From NCBI GenBank assembly GCA_902801365.1, contig CADCHY010000012.1, forward strand, positions 29,295-93,294: 64,000 nt of DNA, written 5' to 3'. Below the pieces are notes generated by a model. The model worked only from the letters and a program-made list of their open reading frames with translations. It ran no database searches and was not told the DNA's origin. Positions 17,439-26,348 of the stretch are shown one piece after another; within the stretch, counting starts at the first letter, position 1; each line of letters starts with the position of its first letter. Made by a program: the position numbers and the translations under genes. Origin of the DNA: an uncultured Succiniclasticum sp. (GTDB lineage: Bacteria > Bacillota > Negativicutes > Acidaminococcales > Acidaminococcaceae).

Positions 17439-18299
17439 TTAACCAAACTCAGGTGCATCTTTACACTTTATCCTTTTAGCTTCGCCAACTGTCACCAATT
17501 CTATAAATGAAGGACATGAGTTTTGGCAATAAGCTGTACCTGTTCTTTTTCCTTTGTTATGAGGGCATGCCATTATAAACTCTTCACCATGTAACTTCTG
17601 CACAGGTATTCCATTGGCGGGGATACTGTTAATCTTTTTGGGGCTATTCTTCATAAAAGGAAAAACTTCTTGCTTTTCAACAAAATTCTTATAGGTAGTA
17701 CCCTTACTTAAAGGTTGTAAAACTATCTCACCTTGCGAATTATTAATCCACCTTTTTCCAGAAACATTTGAAGATAATTTTTGTCTAATCGCATTCACCG
17801 GATCTTTTATTTCTTCATGATTCAACTGAATTTGTATAGCCGATTGGTTATTATCTTTGTATTTTTCACATTGTGCTTTATCCAGTGCGTGCTGAACATC
17901 AACCTCAATATATAAAACTTTTCCAGAGCTGAATTTTACAACGATACGTGGAATATTATTATTTCTCTCTTCGTCAACTTGGACAATATTGGTTAAAACT
18001 GCATCTTTATAATAAATCTGCTTTCCGTTTATGTTTAATGTTACCGGTGGAAGGTGTATCATTTTTAGTTCATTGAGAAGGTCAATTGTGATTAAGTGTA
18101 GTGCTGCCTTTATTGCCCCTTCGCATTCACTTTTATCATAATGTGCAAAATGGTGTTCTCTTACATCCCCCTGCTTGGCTTCCAGTTTGCAAAAGCAAGC
18201 AGGACAAAAGCAATTACATGCTAAACCATTAGCGACTTCATCAACAGAAACCAAATGCTTTTTTTCATACAGTGCATATTTTAGCTTTACGCCCGACAT
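17439..18299 (-). CDS. CoiA-like zinc-ribbon / putative nuclease protein
   Basis: 286 residues, AT-rich codon use. The N-terminus (about residues 27-60) reads CFCPACFCKLEAKQGDVREH followed by HFAH and a further Cys, which matches the CoiA-type zinc finger. The middle (IVVKFSSGKVLYIEVDVQHA) resembles a PD-(D/E)xK core strand pair. A C-terminal Cys/His cluster (CPHNKGKRTGTAYCQNSC) may bind a second zinc. It is placed just downstream of an SMC-like ATPase gene and may work with it. CoiA acts in competence; homologues in such islands are likely DNA-processing enzymes (inference). Confidence 0.65.
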   Translation of the reverse strand: MSGVKLKYALYEKKHLVSVDEVANGLACNCFCPACFCKLEAKQGDVREHHFAHYDKSECEGAIKAALHLITIDLLNELKMIHLPPVTLNINGKQIYYKDAVLTNIVQVDEERNNNIPRIVVKFSSGKVLYIEVDVQHALDKAQCEKYKDNNQSAIQIQLNHEEIKDPVNAIRQKLSSNVSGKRWINNSQGEIVLQPLSKGTTYKNFVEKQEVFPFMKNSPKKINSIPANGIPVQKLHGEEFIMACPHNKGKRTGTAYCQNSCPSFIELVTVGEAKRIKCKDAPEFG

Positions 18300-18360
18300 C
18301 TAAATCTCCAAAACTTGTATAAAATTATAAGCGACCAATCGTCTATTTACGCTTAACTTT

Positions 18361-21006
18361 TCATTTACTACTTGTTCCAACATTTATTGGTCGAAATTTT
18401 AGTTCGTTCACCTCATCAGAAATACGTTCAACCAATTCTAATAGATTTTTTATTTCGCTTTTCGTAAACTCAGGTATTGAATCGTCAAAATGCGTACCTT
18501 TATTTAAAAGTATCCAAGCATAAGAATGTATTAATATATTTAAGTCAGTCTTAATTACATCGGTCTTTTCAAATTTGTTTTTTAGTACTTTTGATAATGC
18601 TATTGCTCTAGAATAAAGATCTGGCGGCGAATTAAGTTTTCGTAAATTTACACTTATTCCATCTTTTGCAAATGGGACTATTTTTTTCCAAAGCTCGCTC
18701 GTAATACACTCTACTGCCTGCCTACATTTTGCAGCACAATCCTTCAATTCTCCGCTTTCAAAATATCGCCGTGCAACTTTTAACGGAACAGTAGAATCTT
18801 CATATTTAATCGTTATACCACGACTATTTAAGCTATCTGCCGGAAGGAAAAAATACCGATTATACAACTTTTGATTATTTACACGGCTCTCCAAATTGGC
18901 TACAAACAAATCACCATGACAGGTAATCACCATCTGAATATCTGCGAAATCAGGATGTGACGTCAGCAAATTTGCTATGCCATCTCTATGATCGTCATCA
19001 ATCGCATTAACGACATCATCAAAAATTAAAAATGGAACTTTACTCTTTACTGCTTTAGCTAATAGTATCGACAAGCCAAGAATTCGTACATGGCCTTCAC
19101 TTAAAATCAACATGGCGTCATAAAAATTATCGCCACTCATTTTTACCATAATTCTTTCATTCGATGATGTTGGTAAAACAAGATTTTCTATCATCTCAAA
19201 CTCTGCATCATCTTGGTTAATAAAATTATAATATTCCTGCACTTTAACAGAAAGATCTTTTGCCATTTCTACAGGCAATTTTAAGGCATAGTCTTTAAGA
19301 GATTTTTTTACAAAATAATACGCTTCAGTCATTTTAGAATTAAAATCAATTTCTGATGACTCTTCTTTTACTTTTGAAGCTAATAACTGAAATCCTTTCT
19401 CACTTTCCTCAATCTCTTTTTCCCAGGTTTTTATTCTCTTATTTGCTCCCTCAACATCTCCATATTTCTCCGTAATATCTTTGTAAGTATTTTGCAACGT
19501 TTTTATTATTTCTCCATACTTCTCATTTTCTTCATTTGCTCGTTTATTATGTTGTTCAATCTTTTTACATAATTCATCATTATCGAATAGAACACTATGA
19601 ATTTTTAATACAATCTCTGCACCTTTATTACTCTTTTCAGATAATGTTACAAAACCATCTTTTGAAAAATCCGTATTTATAAAAGTTGATATTTCAATAC
19701 TTTGAAAGAGATTTCCAATCTCCGGTTTTTTCAAATATTCTTTAATTATCTGCGAACAAGATACCAAATTACTAGCTTCCGTTTGTATTGTTCTTTTTGC
19801 ACGATTAATTTCATCAAGCTTCGTTAATTCTGTGGTCGCATATTCAAAAGGATTAACATCAACCCGTTCTAATGGAGTTTGACATACAGGGCAGCGCAAC
19901 TCAGTCCAATTGTCTTTAACTTTAATCAAAGCCTTAAATAATTCATATAAATTTGCATTTGCAACATTGTTAAGTATAAGAGAAGCATTCTTTGAAATTA
20001 AACTATGGCTTGTCTTAAATTTTTGTATTTCAATAGTTAATTTTTCTATATCATCTTCTTCAATCACTGGTATAGTTTTGCCATTCTTTTCCGCTAAAAG
20101 ATTTGGTATTATACCATTATTTGGATCCATCAAATAGAATTTTGCTTTTTCAACATCCGTTACCGTTTCAACATTTAAACCTTTAATGATTGAGTTCACC
20201 TCATCAATTATCGGTTTAATCCTTTCCTTTTCCTTTTGGATTGTTTTCTTCTTCTCTTTAACGGTTTCGTATTGCTTTTCATATTCTTCTTTTTTAACTG
20301 CCTTTAATTTAATGTACCGCTCATCAAAATTATCCGTAAACCCCGAAACAAAATTTTGAAATTCAGATAGTCCAAATAATGCAGCTATTCTATCAGTTTG
20401 ATTTTTCGCAGTTGTTGCACCTATATGAGAAAACTCATCAATACGATTTTTTTCCAGGAAGGCAAATCTATAGACCGAAAAATTAGGTTCACATTGCTTA
20501 ATATTAGAATCATTATATAAGCATTCTAAAACAGGCGTGGTCGCTTTTTTACAACCTGCATGCACAATGTACTTATCAACCGACATGTTCCTAGTTGAGG
20601 CTTCTTCAATAAATCCCAGCAATCTATATTCAAGGGCTTCGCAAAAACTAGTTTTTCCAGATCCATTTGGTCCATGAAAAAATGTAAATCTTTTATCCAA
20701 AGGAAATTCAACCTCTGTATCAAATCCACGAAACTTTTCAACTTTTAAATTTTTAATTCGTTTAATAGTAACTGGCTGTATTTCATCAACTGAAGTTGCT
20801 TGCGAACAAGATTGGAACTTCTGATTCAATTCAGAGATATATTGTCCAATCAACTTTGCCCGTTCTCCATTTGCAGTACCAACTCTCGCAATCTCATCAA
20901 AATGATTTAATAAAATATTAATTATTGTCTGTTGTGGAGGCGTTAATTGTTCAATATTTAATTTTGAAAGCCATTTATTAAATTCATATTTTGCATACTC
21001 GTACAT
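18361..21006 (-). CDS. SMC/Rad50-like AAA ATPase
   Basis: About 881 residues. Walker A GPNGSGKTSFCEALEYRLL is near residue 118. Two long charged coiled-coil arms flank a Cys hook RCPVCQTPLE near residue 375. The C-terminal half has the ABC signature ILSEGHVRILGLS and the Walker B/D-loop VPFLIFDDVVNAIDDDHRDG. This is the architecture of Rad50/SbcC/RecN-type ATPases. A C-terminal helical extension of about 150 residues follows. The ATG at 21006 has GGAG 6 bases upstream. Paired with the CoiA-like nuclease, it is a candidate two-gene defence unit. Confidence 0.8.
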   Translation of the reverse strand: MYEYAKYEFNKWLSKLNIEQLTPPQQTIINILLNHFDEIARVGTANGERAKLIGQYISELNQKFQSCSQATSVDEIQPVTIKRIKNLKVEKFRGFDTEVEFPLDKRFTFFHGPNGSGKTSFCEALEYRLLGFIEEASTRNMSVDKYIVHAGCKKATTPVLECLYNDSNIKQCEPNFSVYRFAFLEKNRIDEFSHIGATTAKNQTDRIAALFGLSEFQNFVSGFTDNFDERYIKLKAVKKEEYEKQYETVKEKKKTIQKEKERIKPIIDEVNSIIKGLNVETVTDVEKAKFYLMDPNNGIIPNLLAEKNGKTIPVIEEDDIEKLTIEIQKFKTSHSLISKNASLILNNVANANLYELFKALIKVKDNWTELRCPVCQTPLERVDVNPFEYATTELTKLDEINRAKRTIQTEASNLVSCSQIIKEYLKKPEIGNLFQSIEISTFINTDFSKDGFVTLSEKSNKGAEIVLKIHSVLFDNDELCKKIEQHNKRANEENEKYGEIIKTLQNTYKDITEKYGDVEGANKRIKTWEKEIEESEKGFQLLASKVKEESSEIDFNSKMTEAYYFVKKSLKDYALKLPVEMAKDLSVKVQEYYNFINQDDAEFEMIENLVLPTSSNERIMVKMSGDNFYDAMLILSEGHVRILGLSILLAKAVKSKVPFLIFDDVVNAIDDDHRDGIANLLTSHPDFADIQMVITCHGDLFVANLESRVNNQKLYNRYFFLPADSLNSRGITIKYEDSTVPLKVARRYFESGELKDCAAKCRQAVECITSELWKKIVPFAKDGISVNLRKLNSPPDLYSRAIALSKVLKNKFEKTDVIKTDLNILIHSYAWILLNKGTHFDDSIPEFTKSEIKNLLELVERISDEVNELKFRPINVGTSSK

Positions 21007-21181
21007 ATAACACTCCATATTTTATAACTTTATATTATCAAAATATTGTATGTTCAACTACTACGTGTTTAGGTTTTTTGGGCATTATCGTCCTCAAAAT
21101 ATTAAACTTAAATGATCTCACAAAGATCTCTGTAACTGCAAATCTAAAGGGCACGACAAATCAGGTATTTATTAAATCTAT

Positions 21182-21502
21182 TCACAGCCTGTCATACTTG
21201 TCTGCTTTACCCCTGGCCTTCTCTACCGGATACTTGGCCTCGTTCCTACTCATCTTTGCATTGACGATTTCATCTTCATCGAGGCCCAGCTTGTCCAGCA
21301 TGTTTCTGCAATACACCAAAACATCCGCCAGCTCCTCTTTTACATGAGCCAAATCGTACTCCGTATCGCTCCACTGGAAACACTCCAGCAGCTCATTGGC
21401 CTCAATGGAGATGGATTTGGCCAGATTGGCAGGTGTATGGAACTGATCCCAGTCCCGGTCTTCCGTAAATTTCCGGATCCTGTCTATGGTTTCCTGTTTC
21501 AT
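21182..21502 (-). CDS. MazG-like NTP pyrophosphohydrolase
   Basis: 106 residues. The pattern EANELLECFQW ... EELADVLVYCRNMLD is the E-x-x-E-(12-28)-E-x-x-D metal site of all-alpha NTP pyrophosphatases of the MazG/RS21-C6 (dCTPase) type. It hydrolyses non-canonical or excess dNTPs in the cytosol. GC-richer codon use than its left neighbours. Its last codons (DKYDRL-stop) contain the right copy of the 28-bp repeat, suggesting the adjoining block was inserted at this gene's 3' end. Confidence 0.85.
   Translation of the reverse strand: MKQETIDRIRKFTEDRDWDQFHTPANLAKSISIEANELLECFQWSDTEYDLAHVKEELADVLVYCRNMLDKLGLDEDEIVNAKMSRNEAKYPVEKARGKADKYDRL
21186..21213. repeat. Right copy of the 28-bp att-like direct repeat
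   Basis: Partner of 16087-16114; 17 identical bases then 8 of 11. It lies in the 3' coding end of the mazG-like gene, a typical position for a site-specific integration target. No integrase gene is visible between or beside the copies. Confidence 0.7.
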
Positions 21503-21572
21503 GGTTTCTACCCCAAAATCCTCACCAGCATATTAATACAGTTTTTATCCCTAACTTAAAATACGTAAATCT

Positions 21573-21646
21573 ATCTCCCCTGTTTTTGGGTTTTTAAGGG
21601 AGATGTCTAATCTATCTCCCCTATTTTTGCGTTTTTAGGGGAGATA
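21573..21646. repeat. Twin T-loop hairpins
   Basis: Two tandem palindromes: ATCTCCC / GGGAGAT (21573-21604) and the perfect 11-bp stem TATCTCCCCTA / TAGGGGAGATA (21613-21646). Both loops are runs of T interrupted by a short G-containing core. They sit immediately downstream of the DUF2075 gene and may act as a double terminator or a transcript-protecting structure. Confidence 0.7.
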
Positions 21647-21665
21647 CATAATAATCTCATCAGAA

Positions 21666-23585
21666 TCACTGACTCTCCCCGTCACGTTCTGCCACTTTCA
21701 ACAGCGGTTCCGTAACATCGTACGATACAAGGAACGAACGGATGTAATCCGCCAGCGCCTTATCCTCGCAATAGATGAAGCAGCCTTTCTGTCCCCGGGT
21801 CAGCAGTGTCTTGTAGGTGTTCCTGATCAGTCTCGCAGCCACATCGTCCTTTGCGGAACGGATGCCGGAAGACTTATCGTCTTTGGAAATCTTTGTCCGG
21901 TCGGTGATGATCTTTCCGCCGGCTTTGTCAAAGCGCAAATCGTTTCCGATCAGCACACCGATATAATCAAATTCCAACCCCTGAGCCGTGTGGATGCAGC
22001 CAACTTCTTCAAAAGAATCCGGGTTGATGGCCCAGATTTTGTCATGCTCCAGATTCCACTTCGCCTTAAACCCGTTTTCCAGATAAATATCGTAATCGCC
22101 CCGGTTGTGTTTCACATTCCAGTCATAACAGTAACCGGCCACCATCCGGGCCTTATTATTGATTTTGTTTAACTCACGCAACGTATCCCGCAGCGCATTG
22201 GGATCATCAAACACCCGGATGTCGAAGTTCAGCTCTTTCAAATCGATATCCACCGGTTCCCCGATCTGCAGAATGTTGTTGATGAGCTGGATATACTGAT
22301 CGCTGCCGTTGCAACGGAACTGGGACTGCAGGACCGTATCCTCATTCATGATGATTTCGCTGCCCAGTTCCTCCGCCCACTTTTTGATTTCCGCAATGGA
22401 TCCGATATCCTTTTTGGTAATCTGCTGGTCCTCATCCAGCAAAAATACGGTAAACAGCGAAGCGTTGATGCATTCTTTCACCTGATTTTCCCCATCCCAG
22501 TCTCCGTACATTTTCTTCACGAGACGATGGGTTTCGTCTACAATCAGGCAATCGTAAAAATTCCGAGGTACCTTGCACAAATTAAACGGAGACCGGAACA
22601 GCTGCTTTATGTTCACCTGGGCTTTTAAATCCGATTTGGCCAGCAGCTTCTGATAGGCCTCTCGCGGGGCACTGTTTTTCGTACAATAACTGGCGTTCAG
22701 TTCTTTCGTGATGAAATCTTTCAGCAGGTTGACCGCAAGGACAGATTTTCCCGTTCCGGGCCCGCCCTGAATGATGATGGTTCGCTTCTGCAAATCTTTC
22801 AAGCACTGGGCCATGTACTTTTTACACAGATCAAAAACCACGGCCTGATCATCCAGCAACATGAATTCCTCGTTGCCCTTCATCAGGGAAACCAGACAAT
22901 CCTGCAAGGCTTTGGACGGACGGATCCTGCCGTTATCGATTTTATACAGCAGGTCCCCCGAGGAAGATCTGCTGACGATGAACTTTTTAATGAAACTCCG
23001 CAGCTGCAAGACCTGGCTTTTGTCAAACAGCGGCGCTTCTTCCAGCCAGAGACTGTAAATGTCGTCATCCAGCGGCATCCTTGCTGCCGGACCGCAATTA
23101 TGCAGGTACGCGCAGGGCTTTATGCCGATGCGTTCATCCTGCACCTGCTCCGAAGAATTTTTAATAAATGTTGCGTAGGCATAGGCCTGATACGAAGGAT
23201 GATTCACAATGCGGTTCGCGCCGCCGGTAAAGGCCCGGACGCTGTGGCGCATGATATCGTCCACCTTCTCCGCGCTCTCCCATTGCTTCAGTTCCACCAC
23301 AACCACGTTGCTTGTGTGGGAAGCATCCGCCCCCGCGATCATAAAATCCACGCGCTTGGAAGTTCTGGGAATCTGATACTCGATAGCGACTTCCACATCA
23401 TTGGGGATGTCCGGATCATCGATGGCAGAACGCATAAAATGCAGGGAATTCTGCCAGGACCGATACTCTGCATCCTGTCCCCCGGACAAATGCTTCTCCC
23501 GAAGCTTTTCCAGAATTTTATCGGAAATCAGGTTCAGATTTACATCGTTATTAAACTGACTCTTGGTGCCACTGTAGACTATCAT
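21666..23585 (-). CDS. DUF2075 family nuclease-helicase
   Basis: 639 residues. The N-terminal third contains VDFMIAGADASHTSNVVVVELKQW, a PD-(D/E)xK-like D...E-x-K core. Walker A is GGPGTGKSVLAVNLL near residue 270, Walker B is CLIVDETHRL, and a helicase C-terminal region has IHTAQGLEFDYIGVLIG and LLTRGQKGCFIY (UvrD-like motifs V and VI). DUF2075/Schlafen-like proteins of this form are found in many defence islands and likely act on nucleic acid. GC-balanced, unlike both neighbours. GAGG precedes the ATG. Confidence 0.82.
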   Translation of the reverse strand: MIVYSGTKSQFNNDVNLNLISDKILEKLREKHLSGGQDAEYRSWQNSLHFMRSAIDDPDIPNDVEVAIEYQIPRTSKRVDFMIAGADASHTSNVVVVELKQWESAEKVDDIMRHSVRAFTGGANRIVNHPSYQAYAYATFIKNSSEQVQDERIGIKPCAYLHNCGPAARMPLDDDIYSLWLEEAPLFDKSQVLQLRSFIKKFIVSRSSSGDLLYKIDNGRIRPSKALQDCLVSLMKGNEEFMLLDDQAVVFDLCKKYMAQCLKDLQKRTIIIQGGPGTGKSVLAVNLLKDFITKELNASYCTKNSAPREAYQKLLAKSDLKAQVNIKQLFRSPFNLCKVPRNFYDCLIVDETHRLVKKMYGDWDGENQVKECINASLFTVFLLDEDQQITKKDIGSIAEIKKWAEELGSEIIMNEDTVLQSQFRCNGSDQYIQLINNILQIGEPVDIDLKELNFDIRVFDDPNALRDTLRELNKINNKARMVAGYCYDWNVKHNRGDYDIYLENGFKAKWNLEHDKIWAINPDSFEEVGCIHTAQGLEFDYIGVLIGNDLRFDKAGGKIITDRTKISKDDKSSGIRSAKDDVAARLIRNTYKTLLTRGQKGCFIYCEDKALADYIRSFLVSYDVTEPLLKVAERDGESQ

Positions 23586-23624
23586 AGGATATCCTCACTG
23601 GGGTTTGTTAATCATTACTAATAA

Positions 23625-24533
23625 TTAACGAGTGTTTTTTCCACTGCCTGCCCTGCAAATCGCCGTAACTTTATCGCCATCGTGCAATCTCATCGCAATT
23701 ACGCCCCGGGCAAAGCGACCACAATTCTTCAGTTCCTCCGCGTCCACACAGAGAACGTAGCCTTTTGCGGTAAACAGGAACAGCTCATCGTCAGGATTCA
23801 CAAAGCACATGCCCGCAACAGAACCGGTTTTGGGGGACAACCTGTAACTGATCCGTCCCTTTCCGCCCCGGCTTTGCTTTTTGTATTCGGAAATTTTCGT
23901 TCGCTTGCCAATCCCGTTTTCCGTTACCGACAACACATCAAGGGATTCATCGCGAACCACATCCATTGCAACTACATAATCGCGGCTATACAGATTGATG
24001 CCTTTCACCCCATGGGCGGATCGGATCATGCAGCGCACTTCCTGCTCATCAAAATGAATCGCTATGCCATCGTGTGTAGCCAACAGAATGGAATTGCTTC
24101 CGTCCGTTATTTTTACGCTGATCAGTTCTTCGCCATCATGCAATACGATGGCCTTCAACCCGTTCTTTCTGACAGAAGAAAACTCCGTCAGCTTACAGCG
24201 TTTAACCGTTCCCTTATTGGTCGCCATAAACAAAAACTTATTATCCTCAAATTCGGGAACACTGAGTACAGCCGTAATCTTTTCGTCCGCACCCAGCGGC
24301 AGCAGATTAATCACCGCGCTCCCCTTTGCCTTGCGGCCGGCTTCCGGAATCTGATACCCCCGCAGCATATAAGCCTGCCCTTTATTGGTAAAGAACAGGA
24401 CATAGTCATGGGTTTTGGCAAGAAACAGATAACGATTAAAGTCACCGCTCTTGTTACTGCTGCCAAGAATTCCAAAGCGACCTCTATGTTGCTTGGGTAC
24501 ATTACCCGTTGTTTGTTGTTTGCTATCTTCCAT
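23625..24533 (-). CDS. Free-standing DNA gyrase A C-terminal beta-pinwheel protein
   Basis: About 302 residues. The whole protein aligns with the DNA-wrapping C-terminal domain of GyrA: KTHDYVLFFTNKGQAYMLRG, IPEAGRKAKGSAVINLLPL, LFMATNKGTVKRCKL, VTENGIGKRTKISEYKK and a GyrA box-like QSRGGKG, giving about six blades. It begins at a GyrA-box-like KQHRGRFG, so the catalytic breakage-reunion domain with its Tyr is entirely absent. It could wrap DNA or interfere with gyrase. The ATG at 24533 is preferred over a TTG at 24554. It ends 39 bases before the DUF2075 gene. Confidence 0.85.
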   Translation of the reverse strand: MEDSKQQTTGNVPKQHRGRFGILGSSNKSGDFNRYLFLAKTHDYVLFFTNKGQAYMLRGYQIPEAGRKAKGSAVINLLPLGADEKITAVLSVPEFEDNKFLFMATNKGTVKRCKLTEFSSVRKNGLKAIVLHDGEELISVKITDGSNSILLATHDGIAIHFDEQEVRCMIRSAHGVKGINLYSRDYVVAMDVVRDESLDVLSVTENGIGKRTKISEYKKQSRGGKGRISYRLSPKTGSVAGMCFVNPDDELFLFTAKGYVLCVDAEELKNCGRFARGVIAMRLHDGDKVTAICRAGSGKNTR

Positions 24534-24754
24534 TTTGCAGGTTATTCCTTTCAATCGTTGGCAATACTTGTTTTTTTAATATGTAAACAGTAAATTTGCT
24601 ATGTCCCATGTTATTGTACTGTAAAGCATCTTGCTAATAAGTTTTTAATTCAATATAAATTCAGTATATTAGATATTAGATAATCTCGCTTTTCTTAATT
24701 ATAACAAAACAACACTTGGAAAACTATGATTATTATTAAATGGTTTATGAATAA

Positions 24755-25816
24755 TTAAGGATTTAAAATCTCAGTATCCTGCATCTCATATTTATCATTG
24801 CAAATAGTAACTCCTGTAAAAGGAATTCCTTTGGTTCTGCAGATATTGATTATCTTATCCTGATCATCTTGATCCATTTTATTCCCCAGAAAGACTTTTG
24901 ATATTGGCAAGAATTTACAATTATAATCACCTATATTTGCGTATTTTGAATCATAAGAAATATATCGCCATTCATTTTGATATTTCCAGTCTATACTTTT
25001 CATTAGCAAACCATATTTAAATACTTTCCAAAAAGATTGATCAGTTAGCATTTTTAGCGTATTAAATTCAATGCACTGTTCTAACAAACTAACTCTTTCG
25101 TCACTGTAGATTACAGGAAACAATGTACTAAAGAGAGGACTATCAGGTATAGCTGTTAGATCATATTCTATGCAAAAGCCTTTATGCCCATTAGCATAAT
25201 GCGACCACATCAACATAGAATAGGGATTTGTCGTAAAGCAAGATATTCGAAACTTCTCGCATAAGAATTTCTGTGCGTGATCATAATTTTCAAGTATCAT
25301 CAAATTAATAGCTTTTTGAACTTTATCATTTTCATGTTTATATCTTACCACTATGCAACACTCGCAAAGTAAAACTGATGCCAAAATATTGTTGTGAAGC
25401 ACCTGATCTTTAATGTTTTGTAAGTTAAATATATTCTCAATTTTTCTTCCATCTTGTAATTCTTTTGTTATAAAAAAAGAAAATTCGTTTAATTTTTGTT
25501 TATAACCCACACCGGATGTTAATTGACACCCACATAGTCCTGCGTAAAAATCAATCATGCGAATCATAAACTCACTTTTATCAATTGTAATTAAAGAATC
25601 ATATGGATCATCAAAATATATAGGGCTCTGCAAGTAAACAGTATTGTTTTCTAATGCTTGAACTGAATAATTACAACAATTACTTTCTAAATTCGGAAAA
25701 TATTTATATAATTTTTGCGGAAAATTTTCAGAAATAATTCCTGAGAAATCGTCAGCATTCATATTCATGACAAAAGACTTGGGATATAGTTGATTATTAA
25801 TAAAATAGCTTGACAT
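24755..25816 (-). CDS. DUF2971 domain protein
   Basis: 353 residues, AT-rich. LYKYFPNLES, VYLQSPIYFDDPYDS and CFTTNPYSMLMWSHYANGHKGFCIEYDL are the three conserved blocks of DUF2971. The family is common in phage-defence and mobile islands but its activity is not established. It is 83 bases downstream of the CBASS E2 gene and might be an accessory of that operon, although many DUF2971 genes stand alone. Confidence 0.82.
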   Translation of the reverse strand: MSSYFINNQLYPKSFVMNMNADDFSGIISENFPQKLYKYFPNLESNCCNYSVQALENNTVYLQSPIYFDDPYDSLITIDKSEFMIRMIDFYAGLCGCQLTSGVGYKQKLNEFSFFITKELQDGRKIENIFNLQNIKDQVLHNNILASVLLCECCIVVRYKHENDKVQKAINLMILENYDHAQKFLCEKFRISCFTTNPYSMLMWSHYANGHKGFCIEYDLTAIPDSPLFSTLFPVIYSDERVSLLEQCIEFNTLKMLTDQSFWKVFKYGLLMKSIDWKYQNEWRYISYDSKYANIGDYNCKFLPISKVFLGNKMDQDDQDKIINICRTKGIPFTGVTICNDKYEMQDTEILNP

Positions 25817-25899
25817 TTTAGCTTTGTCTCCATTGATACCAACACAACCTATACATATTCATTTCTTCGTGGGCCTTCTTGTTCGACTTACGCAGCCCT

Positions 25900-26346
25900 T
25901 CACTTAACGCCAACATTTCTTAGGCTTATAGCTTCAGGATATACCCACTCTCCAGTGATTTGCCAATATTCATACGAACTCAACCACGTAATAATCCACG
26001 GAACAAAAGTTTTTGAAAGATACATGCTGTCCTGCCACTCATTTCTGTCTGGAAAGAATACGCATAATTGTGCGTGTCCCTTTTTTGTAAAGCCGTAAAT
26101 ATGATGAGGATTCTTTCCATCTACCTGCGCTAATTCTTTTGGCTCCAATAGCCACACCTTAGGCCAAGCCCCTGTCTTAAACCAAATTTTAACTTTGTAA
26201 ACTATACTTGTTTCATTTGGTTGCAAACGCATTATACAATTTAATTCGTTTCTTTTGACAAAGATGTCATCTATTAACATGGGATACATAATCCTCAACG
26301 ACATCATTTGTTCACCTAACGTTACAGGTTTCATGAGTTGCTTCAT
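25900..26346 (-). CDS. Stand-alone E2-like protein of a CBASS operon
   Basis: 148 residues. The fragment HIYGFTKKGHAQLCVFFPD with Cys95 followed by W104, then FVPWIITWLSSYEYWQITGEW, follows the layout of prokaryotic E2 (Cap2 E2-type) proteins: a catalytic Cys in a short loop and a Trp-rich C-terminal helix pair. No E1 or JAB domain is attached, so this is a short type II CBASS configuration, in which E2 alone links or primes the CD-NTase. Its ATG lies 2 bases after the CD-NTase stop. Confidence 0.72.
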   Translation of the reverse strand: MKQLMKPVTLGEQMMSLRIMYPMLIDDIFVKRNELNCIMRLQPNETSIVYKVKIWFKTGAWPKVWLLEPKELAQVDGKNPHHIYGFTKKGHAQLCVFFPDRNEWQDSMYLSKTFVPWIITWLSSYEYWQITGEWVYPEAISLRNVGVK

Positions 26347-26348
26347 AT

